Translations under genes and position numbers: made by a program | Origin: Holosporales bacterium | GTDB taxonomy: Bacteria; Pseudomonadota; Alphaproteobacteria; BNTO01 | NCBI GenBank assembly: GCA_031270515.1 | Contig: JAISXM010000045.1 | Coordinates: 1 to 22,368, forward strand | Direction of reading: 5' to 3' | Length of the DNA stretch: 22,368 nt | In this document: positions 15,501 to 22,368 of the stretch, one piece after another | Layout of the letters: each line of letters starts with the position of its first letter | Numbering within the stretch: position 1 is the first letter of the stretch | Notes under the pieces: model-generated | Seen by the model: only the letters and a program-made list of their open reading frames with translations | Databases searched by the model: none | Told to the model about the DNA's origin: nothing

Positions 15501-15717
15501 GTCCCTATAAAAAAAATAGGGGAGATGGTTCAGATAAAAAAATGATGGGGAGATGTCCCTGTAAAAAAGGATGGAGGGGTATCCCGGTTAAAAATGATGG
15601 AGGGGTATCCCGGTTAAAAAAGATGGGGAGATGTCCCGGTTAAAAATGATGGGGGCATGTCCCAGTAAAAAATGGGCGAATTAGGTCCCGGTTAAAAAGG
15701 ATGGAGGGGGTATGTTC
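15501..15717 (+). repeat. About eight imperfect 26-28-bp tandem units upstream of the LRR gene
   Basis: Units follow the pattern GTCCCGGTTAAAAA(N)GATGGGGAGAT or GATGGAGGGGTAT. The units are alternately purine-rich (GGAGGGG) and A-rich. Each carries a Shine-Dalgarno-like GGAGGGG, and the last is followed by ATG plus four codons and a stop (15712-15729). They end 37 bp before the giant gene start and may hold its promoter or leader. Copy number is a good candidate for variation between strains. Confidence 0.85.
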
Positions 15718-15754
15718 ACTTTTAAATAAATGTAGTACGAATTGAATGTAGGGG

Positions 15755-18700
15755 ATGAATTTTGGTGTGATAATTATGCCACAGAGGCGCGCGTTTACTC
15801 CGTCTGTCCATACTTCTGGTCTCTCTTCCGGGATTCAGCCTGGTCTCTCTTCCGGGATTCATCCTCGTCTCTCTTCTGGGCTTCATCCTGGGCTTTCTTC
15901 TGGGCTTCATTCTGGTCTCTCTTCCGGGATTCAGCCTGGGCTTTCTTCCGGGATTCAGCCTAGTCTCTCTTCTGGGCTTCATCCTGGGCTTTTTTCTGGT
16001 ATTCAGCCTGGTCATTCTTCTGGGATTCCTTCTGGTCTTCCTTCCGCCACGCCAGACGCCCGCCCTCGCCTCAGCCGCCAGCACCTCCTCTTCACCGTCC
16101 TCGCCTTCGCCGCCATCCCGCTCCTGCACCCTGCCGCGCCGCCTCCGGCCTCGCCCTACGAGAAGATGACGACCGCCATCCGCGGCACCGTATCGCGCCT
16201 GCAAACCTCCCTCACCCTCGGCAACGTCGTCTCCGCCCGCCAGCGCAAGCACTTCATCCAGCAGCTGCGCCAGCTCTCCGCCCAGTGCAACAGCGCCAAC
16301 AACTACGCCGCGGAGCATGCCCACCAGCAGGCGCTCCACGTATCCGACGAGCAGACGCTGGCCGACAGCCTTGGGCGCCCGGCGCTGGATGAGCAGTATC
16401 CGGATGGGTTCAAGTTTTTTGCAGACTTTGCGCGCGTCACGGAGGTGTTCAAAGAGCTGATCTACTGGCCGCAGGATATGTCATACGACTTTAACTCGAT
16501 TGCGATTGTGTTTGATCAGCAAAGCCTGCAGCAAGAGATGATCGACAGACTTGACTCAATAAAGACGCTAATACTGGTAAAAAATTACAATATCCCTGAG
16601 CTTGATTTGCCGAACCGACATAATATTGAAAAGCTTGTGATGCTGGATGGGGAGATGGATGCGCCACTTCGCGACGCGGTTGTAGCAAAACTCCAATACC
16701 AACACGAATATCAGAAAAAATTAAAATACGTGGAAATATCCAAATGGGGCACACCAACGCTGGATGTGAGCTTTTTTCAGTCAAAATTCACACACTTCAT
16801 TGGTTTTGAAGATGTCACTAGCATTGATGTCAAGTACGCATTTTGTTACAATACCCGTCTAGCGACAGTGTCTCTCCCTAATTTAGAAAGCATAACAAAA
16901 AGCGAGTGCTTTTATCACTGTGACGCCCTAGCATCAATATCATTACCTGCGCTAACATCTCTCTCAGGAGGCTCCTGCTTTAGTAGCTGTAGCAACCTAA
17001 CATTAATATCATTGCCTGCGCTAACATCTCTCTCAGTCGGCGGCTTTAGTAGCTGTAGCAACCTAACATCAATATCATTGCCTGCGTTAACCTCTATAAC
17101 AGGAGGAGACTGTTTCGTGTCTAGTAATGCGCTAACGTCTATCACTTTCTCTGATCAAATCACTACTGTTGGAAATGATGTATTCCGCTATTGTCCTGCA
17201 TCATTAACCACATTACACCTCGTTGGACAGCTTAACACTGATGGAAACGCAATTAACGGGATTGTTAGCTCCTGCGGCAAACTAAATGCCGCGACATACA
17301 AAATGCCAGTCGCTGATTTTACATTTTCAATTGGTGAAAGCGTTCTTGCCGCGGTTGCGGGACCTGACTTGCTCGCGTATATAAACACCACACTAAGTGT
17401 CCGCCTTGATGAAGTTCCGTTACTTGCAAGTATTCCTGCAGGTAAGCGCATATTCGACTTAGGTGATACGCTAATAGATCCAAATGACCTTGATGTTGAA
17501 GCAAGTAGTTTGTTTGGCTCTATAAAAATGTGCGGAGCCTCGTTTAGTATTAATGATCTATCTCATGTCATGTGCTTAAATAACCAGTCAGCTATATCTG
17601 CAGATGCAATTAGCAAGCTAGCCAGTACGACAACGCTATTTCTTATTAAAAACTATAAGCCCACAGGCTTAAACCTAAACGTTGCATCCCTTCCAATCCT
17701 CAAAAATTTAATTATGTTGGATGGCAAAATGGACGACGGTTTGCGTGCGAGCGTGACGACTTTTGCCGGAAATTCAACAACGTTGCAGTACTTAATGATT
17801 TCGCGCTGGGGCCTTCCGGAGTTTGACACAAGGGCGACAAAAACCAACTTAACGCATTTCGCAGGATTTGAGGACATTCCCTGCCTTACAGCAAAGGAAG
17901 CATTTTATAGTTGTAAAACACTTACTGCGGTGTTCGTACCTAACGTGATAACCATACCCGCAAGTAGTGCGAACTGGTTTAATAGCTGGTTTGCTGACTG
18001 TGCCGCATTAACGTCACTATCAATGCCAGACTTAACTACGATATCAGAAAATGATTGTTTTTCTCACAATAATTTACTTATGGAAGTCTCCTTTCCCAAA
18101 TTAAACATTATTACATCAGAGGCTAACAACTGTTTTTCTTACTGTACTAACCTAACATCAATATCATGGGATAAATTAACATCAATAGAAGGAAACGATT
18201 GTTTTTCTTACTGTACCTCATTAGTTTCAGTATCGTTGCCTGCTTTAACATCCATTACAGGACCCAACTGCTTTTACGACTGTCGTGCGCTAGCAGCAGT
18301 ATCGTTACCTGCTTTAACTTCAATAGGAAGCTGTTGCTTTTCCTATTGTGAGTCATTAACGTCAATATCGTTGCCTGTATTGACCTCCATCACAGAAGAT
18401 CGTTGTTTTGCTGACTGTACCTCATTAACATCAATATCGTTGCCTGCTTTGACCTCCATAACAGGACCGTTTAGCTTTATTAACTGTAGCGCCCTAACAT
18501 CAATATCGTTGCCTGCGCTGACCTCCATAACAGGAGATGTGTGCATTGCTGAATGTCCATCATTAATATCAATATCATTGCCTGCTTTGACCTCCTTCAC
18601 AGGAGATACATGCTTTATGGAATGTCCATCATTAACATCTGTATCGCTGCCTGCGTTAGCTTCCGTCACAGGAATTGGGTTATTTATTTACTGTGGCGCC

Positions 18701-21700
18701 CTGACATCTGTACCATTGCCTGCGTTAACCCAGATTATAGGAATGGGAGCGTTTGCCTTCTGCGATGCCCTAACATCGGTAGCTTTTTCGGATCAGATTA
18801 CTGCGGTAGGAAATGAGGCATTCGTATATTGTTCGGAGTCATTGACAGAGTTACACCTTGTGGGCCAGCCGGACGCCGACGGCAACGCGATAAACGGGAT
18901 CGTCTCCTCCTGCGCTCACCTTAATGCCGCCGAATACAAAATGTCCGTCACCGCCTTCACCTTCTCCATAGGCGAGCGCATCCTCGCCCAGCTATCCGCC
19001 CCTGAGCTCACCACCTACATCAACGACGTCTTCAGCATCCCTCTCGCAAGCGTCCCCTTCGTCGCCGCCGCCCCCGCCTCTCAGCGCATCTTCGACCTCG
19101 GCGACCTGCAAAACTACGAGTTCCCGGCGATTGCGGACGACAGCCTATTCGGCACCATCCGCATCGGCGGCGTGTCGTACTCCGTGCGCGATTTCTCCAA
19201 CAGCCTGTATTTGTACAACCAGTACAGCATCTCCGACAGCACCATCAGCCGCCTCAGCGCGATTACGACGCTCGTCATCATCAGCAACTACGCCGTCGAC
19301 GGGCTCGACTGGGGCGCGCTGACGAGCCTGCAGAAGCTGGTGATGCGGGATGGCGCGATGAACGACGCGCTGCGGGCGAGCGTCGTGGCCCTGGCGAACG
19401 AGGAGCCGAAAAGCCTGCGGGAGGTGGAGCTGTCGCATTGGGGCGCGCCGACGCTGGAGGTGAGCTTTCAGGGGGCAAATTTGACGCACTTCATTGGCTT
19501 TGAAGATGTCACGGATATTGCGGCAGGACAGTGCTTTGCTTCCTGTGGCGCCCTAACATCGGTATCACTGCCTGCCTTAACCTCCATATCAGGACACTAC
19601 TGCTTTTACGGCTGTAGCGCGCTAGCATCGATATCATTGCCGGCATTAACCGAGCTCAGATCATGTATGTGCTTTGCTGGATGTAGTTCATTAACGTATG
19701 TATTATTTCCTGCTTTGACATATATAGAAACATCCGAATTATTTGAGGATTGTGATGTACTAACATCGGTAGCTTTTTCTGACCAAATCACTTATTTTGA
19801 CGATAATGTATTCAATTGTAGTTCTGAGTCATTGACAGAACTGCAACTCATTGGGCAGCCTGACGCCGACGGCAACGCAATCAACGGGATCGTCTCCTCC
19901 TGCGCCCACATAAACGCCGCTTCCGAAAAAATGCCGATCGCGCGCTTCACCTTTTCCATAGGCGAGCGCCTCCTTGCCCAGCTCTCCGGTGCCGAGCTCA
20001 CCACCTACATCAACACCGCCCTGAGCATCCCGCGCACGAGCGTGCCATTCGTGGCCAGCCTCCCCGCCGAGCAGCGCGTGTTCGACTTGGGCGACATCGA
20101 AAACTACGAGTTTCCGGCGATCATCGACGACGGCTTGTTCGGCGTCATCAAGATCCGCGGGGTGGAGTATTCGGTGGGCGACTTCTCGAATTGCCTGTAT
20201 TTGTATGACCAGGCGAGTATATCCGAGAATACGATCAGCAGGCTGAGCTCGTTTACGACGCTGATCATGATCAAGAATTATGCCGTGGATGGGCTGAGCT
20301 GGAGCGCGATTACGAACGTGGCGAAATTGGTGATGCGGGATGGCGCGATGAGCGATGCGCTACGCGATAATGTTTCGAGTCTTGCGAAGAATGCGCCAAA
20401 AAATCTAAAATACTTAGAATTGTCGCACTGGGGCATACCAACACTGGATAAGAGCTTTGAACAATCAAACTTAACACACGTCATTGGCTTTGCAGATGTA
20501 ACAAGCATTACTGCAGGCTATTGCTTTAGTCAGACCCCACTAGTATCAATATCGTTCCCTGCGCTAACCTCAGTAACAGGAGACGACTGCTTTTCTGGTT
20601 GTAGCTCCTTAACATCAATATCACTGCCGGCGCTAATCTCCTTATCAGGATGGTACTGTTTTCATTACTGCAGCGCCTTAACATTAATATCATTGCCGGT
20701 GTTGGCCATTCTAGGAGGATCCGGCGACTTTGATGGTTGTGATTCCCTAACCTCGGTAGCTTTTTCTGACCAAATCACTTATGTCTCATATGCACAATTC
20801 GCGGGGTGTTATGCAACAGATCTATGCCTTGTTGGGCAGCCTGACGCTGATGGAAATGCAATAAATGGGATAGTTAGTTCCTGTGGGCACCTAAACGCCG
20901 CGGGACACCGTATGTCCGTCGCGCACTTCACCTTCTCCATCGGCGAGCGCATCCTCGCCCAGCTCTCCACCGCCGAGCTCGCCACCTACATCAACGCCGC
21001 CCTCAGCATCCCGCGCACGAGCGTCCCGTTCGTCGCCAGCCTCCCCGCGACCAACCGCATCTTCGACCTCGGCGACATGCAAACCTACGAGTTCCCCACG
21101 ATCATCGACGACGGCTTGTTCGGCACCATCCGGATCTGCGGCGTGGAGTACCCGGCAAGTGAGCTGTCGAGTAGCCTGTACCTGTATAACGAAACAAGCA
21201 TCCCCGCGAGCACGATCAGCAGGCTTGGCGCGATCACGAAGCTGATCGTCATCGATAATTATGCGGTGGAGGGACTGAATTGGGGGGCGCTGACGAGCTT
21301 GCAGACGCTGGTGATGCGGGGCGGCGAGATGAGCGACGCGCTGCGGGCGAGTGTTGCGAACCTTGTGAATAATCCGCCGAAGCTAAAGTATTTGGAGCTA
21401 TCGCACTGGGGTACGCCGACGCTGAATGTGAGCTTTCAGGGGTCAAACTTAACACACTTCATCGGCTTTGCAGATGTCACTAACATTACTGCAGACTCCT
21501 GCTTTTCTTCCTGTCGCGCCCTAACATCAGTATCACTACCTGCTATAACCTCCATCACAGGTTACTGCTTTGCTTCCTGTGACTCCCTAACATCAATATC
21601 ATTGCCTGCCCTAACCTCGACAACAGAGAACTGCTTTTCTTCCTGTCCCGCGCTAACATCAGTATCATTGCCTGCGTTAACTTCCATCCCACAACCCGAC

Positions 21701-22368
21701 TGCTTTGCTTACTGTAACGCGCTAACATCTATATCATTGCCTGCCCTAACCTCTATCGCAGGATCCAGCTGTTTTGATTATTGTAATGCCCTAACATCGG
21801 TATCATTGCCAGCGTTGACCTCTATAACAGGACCCTCCTGCTTTTTTAATTGTAGCGTGCTAGCATCAATAACTTTTTCAGACCAAATCACTGAGGTGGG
21901 AAATCAGGCATTCCGATATTGTCTTTTGACGGCACTACAGCTTGTGGGGCAGCCTAATGCTGGCGGGAATGCGGTTAACGGGATCGTTAGCTCGTGTGGG
22001 CACCTAAATGCAGCGCAATACAAAATGCCCGTAGCGACCTTCACCTTCTCCATTGGCGAGAGCATCCTCGCACAGCTATCGGGGGCGGCGCTGGTTGCGT
22101 ACGTAAATGACGTGCTAAGCATTCCGCTGGTGAGCGTGCCGTTTGTGGCGAACGTCGCTGCAGATAAGCGCGTGTTTGACCTGGGCGACATTCAGCTCGA
22201 TACGCTCCCAACGATTATTGAGGACGGATTATTCGGCGTCGTTAAGATGGGTGGCGTTTCGTACTCGGTGGATGACTTCTCTAACCGTCTGTATTTATAT
22301 AACCAAGCAAGTATACCTGCAGAGACAATCAGCAGGCTGGGGTCTATTACGCTATTAACCATAATCCA
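15755..22368 (+). CDS. Giant BspA-like leucine-rich-repeat surface protein (3' end outside window)
   Basis: One frame stays open from 15755 to the window edge, more than 2200 codons. In order: a short leader, nine PGLSSGIQ-type octapeptides (residues 22-93), a signal-like hydrophobic stretch LLFTVLAFAAIPLL (111-124) after a basic run, a helical domain, then five LRR_5 blocks separated by homologous spacers of about 215 residues. LRR units of 22-25 residues follow LTSISLPALTSITGxxCFxxC. Block lengths differ: about 5, 13, 4, 4 and 6 units. The ATG at 15755 follows AGGGG without normal spacing; GTG 15767 and ATG 15776 are alternatives. No start exists nearer the hydrophobic stretch, so the signal would sit unusually deep. 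BspA-type proteins bind host surfaces; adhesion here is inferred. GC-rich and AT-rich codon use alternate along the gene. Confidence 0.88.
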   Translation, partial: MNFGVIIMPQRRAFTPSVHTSGLSSGIQPGLSSGIHPRLSSGLHPGLSSGLHSGLSSGIQPGLSSGIQPSLSSGLHPGLFSGIQPGHSSGIPSGLPSATPDARPRLSRQHLLFTVLAFAAIPLLHPAAPPPASPYEKMTTAIRGTVSRLQTSLTLGNVVSARQRKHFIQQLRQLSAQCNSANNYAAEHAHQQALHVSDEQTLADSLGRPALDEQYPDGFKFFADFARVTEVFKELIYWPQDMSYDFNSIAIVFDQQSLQQEMIDRLDSIKTLILVKNYNIPELDLPNRHNIEKLVMLDGEMDAPLRDAVVAKLQYQHEYQKKLKYVEISKWGTPTLDVSFFQSKFTHFIGFEDVTSIDVKYAFCYNTRLATVSLPNLESITKSECFYHCDALASISLPALTSLSGGSCFSSCSNLTLISLPALTSLSVGGFSSCSNLTSISLPALTSITGGDCFVSSNALTSITFSDQITTVGNDVFRYCPASLTTLHLVGQLNTDGNAINGIVSSCGKLNAATYKMPVADFTFSIGESVLAAVAGPDLLAYINTTLSVRLDEVPLLASIPAGKRIFDLGDTLIDPNDLDVEASSLFGSIKMCGASFSINDLSHVMCLNNQSAISADAISKLASTTTLFLIKNYKPTGLNLNVASLPILKNLIMLDGKMDDGLRASVTTFAGNSTTLQYLMISRWGLPEFDTRATKTNLTHFAGFEDIPCLTAKEAFYSCKTLTAVFVPNVITIPASSANWFNSWFADCAALTSLSMPDLTTISENDCFSHNNLLMEVSFPKLNIITSEANNCFSYCTNLTSISWDKLTSIEGNDCFSYCTSLVSVSLPALTSITGPNCFYDCRALAAVSLPALTSIGSCCFSYCESLTSISLPVLTSITEDRCFADCTSLTSISLPALTSITGPFSFINCSALTSISLPALTSITGDVCIAECPSLISISLPALTSFTGDTCFMECPSLTSVSLPALASVTGIGLFIYCGALTSVPLPALTQIIGMGAFAFCDALTSVAFSDQITAVGNEAFVYCSESLTELHLVGQPDADGNAINGIVSSCAHLNAAEYKMSVTAFTFSIGERILAQLSAPELTTYINDVFSIPLASVPFVAAAPASQRIFDLGDLQNYEFPAIADDSLFGTIRIGGVSYSVRDFSNSLYLYNQYSISDSTISRLSAITTLVIISNYAVDGLDWGALTSLQKLVMRDGAMNDALRASVVALANEEPKSLREVELSHWGAPTLEVSFQGANLTHFIGFEDVTDIAAGQCFASCGALTSVSLPALTSISGHYCFYGCSALASISLPALTELRSCMCFAGCSSLTYVLFPALTYIETSELFEDCDVLTSVAFSDQITYFDDNVFNCSSESLTELQLIGQPDADGNAINGIVSSCAHINAASEKMPIARFTFSIGERLLAQLSGAELTTYINTALSIPRTSVPFVASLPAEQRVFDLGDIENYEFPAIIDDGLFGVIKIRGVEYSVGDFSNCLYLYDQASISENTISRLSSFTTLIMIKNYAVDGLSWSAITNVAKLVMRDGAMSDALRDNVSSLAKNAPKNLKYLELSHWGIPTLDKSFEQSNLTHVIGFADVTSITAGYCFSQTPLVSISFPALTSVTGDDCFSGCSSLTSISLPALISLSGWYCFHYCSALTLISLPVLAILGGSGDFDGCDSLTSVAFSDQITYVSYAQFAGCYATDLCLVGQPDADGNAINGIVSSCGHLNAAGHRMSVAHFTFSIGERILAQLSTAELATYINAALSIPRTSVPFVASLPATNRIFDLGDMQTYEFPTIIDDGLFGTIRICGVEYPASELSSSLYLYNETSIPASTISRLGAITKLIVIDNYAVEGLNWGALTSLQTLVMRGGEMSDALRASVANLVNNPPKLKYLELSHWGTPTLNVSFQGSNLTHFIGFADVTNITADSCFSSCRALTSVSLPAITSITGYCFASCDSLTSISLPALTSTTENCFSSCPALTSVSLPALTSIPQPDCFAYCNALTSISLPALTSIAGSSCFDYCNALTSVSLPALTSITGPSCFFNCSVLASITFSDQITEVGNQAFRYCLLTALQLVGQPNAGGNAVNGIVSSCGHLNAAQYKMPVATFTFSIGESILAQLSGAALVAYVNDVLSIPLVSVPFVANVAADKRVFDLGDIQLDTLPTIIEDGLFGVVKMGGVSYSVDDFSNRLYLYNQASIPAETISRLGSITLLTII
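15818..16033 (+). repeat. Nine 24-bp units encoding an octapeptide tract
   Basis: Units such as GGTCTCTCTTCCGGGATTC plus AGCCT repeat every 24 bp and encode GLSSGIQP, GLSSGIHP, RLSSGLHP, GLSSGLHS and variants. The reading is fixed by its continuity with the downstream LRR frame. Because 24 is a multiple of 3, other frames and the reverse strand also stay open here, which produces misleading Arg-rich open frames. A flexible Ser/Gly/Pro stalk is likely. Confidence 0.9.
16812..21952 (+). repeat. LRR_5 arrays within the giant gene (five blocks)
   Basis: Blocks lie at about 16812-17230, 17881-18867, 19514-19858, 20501-20840 and 21481-21952. Typical units are 69 bp and encode LTSISLPALTSITGPFSFINCSA or similar. 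Every block ends with the same cap, SITFSDQIT..GN..F followed by LxLxGQ. Many units have Cys at two places, CFxxC, where ordinary LRR_5 units usually show AFxxC. Confidence 0.9.
17231..22368 (+). repeat. Homologous spacer modules of about 215 residues
   Basis: Modules lie at about 17231-17880, 18868-19513, 19859-20500, 20841-21480 and 21953 to the edge; a half module precedes the first LRR block (about 16489-16811). Each begins (D/N)xxGNA(I/V)NGIVSSC, passes through FTFSIGE, a RIFDLGD or RVFDLGD segment and an SLYLYNQ-like segment, and ends LSHWG.PTL..SF...NLTHFIGF. The first module is the most diverged. I do not recognise the fold. Confidence 0.85.

Noticed and set aside
15722..16339. Arg-rich 205-residue minus-strand frame over the 24-bp repeats
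   Set aside because: The 24-bp period keeps all frames open; only the plus-strand frame continues into the LRR domain.
1..22368. tRNA or rRNA genes
   Set aside because: No cloverleaf with a T-loop motif and no rRNA-like stretch was noticed by eye; a covariance-model search would be decisive.

Overview
The window looks like an accessory region of a host-associated alphaproteobacterium, most likely an obligate or facultative intracellular lineage of the Holosporales/Rickettsiales type. Three observations suggest this. The ribosomal protein L28 is of the alphaproteobacterial kind. There is a cluster of large, poorly conserved secreted proteins, one with ankyrin repeats and an HEITH zinc-protease motif. 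The intergenic DNA is rich in palindromic repeats. The assignment is inferred from protein style and cannot be proved here.

Layout. Positions 1-4200 hold the housekeeping part: a MATE-family exporter (327-1673, +), rpmB for ribosomal protein L28 (1895-2191, -) and dnaB, the replicative helicase (2771-4201, +), separated by loose, repeat-bearing intergenic DNA. Positions 4378-9642 hold two minus-strand genes for predicted secreted proteins: a 1093-residue protein with a putative HEITH zinc-protease core and C-terminal ankyrin repeats, and a 584-residue protein of unknown function. Positions 10042-13560 hold a compact plus-strand, phage-like group: two unrecognised genes with expanded in-frame tandem repeats, then a SleB-type cell-wall hydrolase (endolysin) and a small membrane protein that resembles the three-TM gene-transfer-agent holins. 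No capsid, portal or terminase gene is visible. Positions 13837-15258 hold a paralogue of the 584-residue protein, so the lysis group sits between two paralogous secreted-protein genes. From 15755 to the right edge runs one uninterrupted reading frame of more than 2200 codons. It encodes a giant BspA-like leucine-rich-repeat protein built from alternating LRR_5 blocks and about 215-residue spacer modules.

Repeats are the second theme. An element of about 80 bp with 20-bp inverted ends occurs three times (67, 2592, 9857), each time upstream of a plus-strand gene. A 67-bp MITE-like element with perfect 16-bp inverted ends and an apparent 5-bp target duplication lies at 4249-4315. Hairpin units with compensated stem changes follow both secreted paralogues. 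About eight imperfect units of about 27 bp precede the giant LRR gene. Several otherwise unrelated genes carry in-frame tandem repeats (9, 12, 24, 33 or about 69 bp), which suggests a genome prone to repeat expansion in surface, secreted and phage-like proteins.

How the genes might work together is inference only. Exporter, secreted effectors, giant adhesin-like LRR protein and a lysis cassette together resemble a host-interaction island grown around a phage or gene-transfer-agent remnant.
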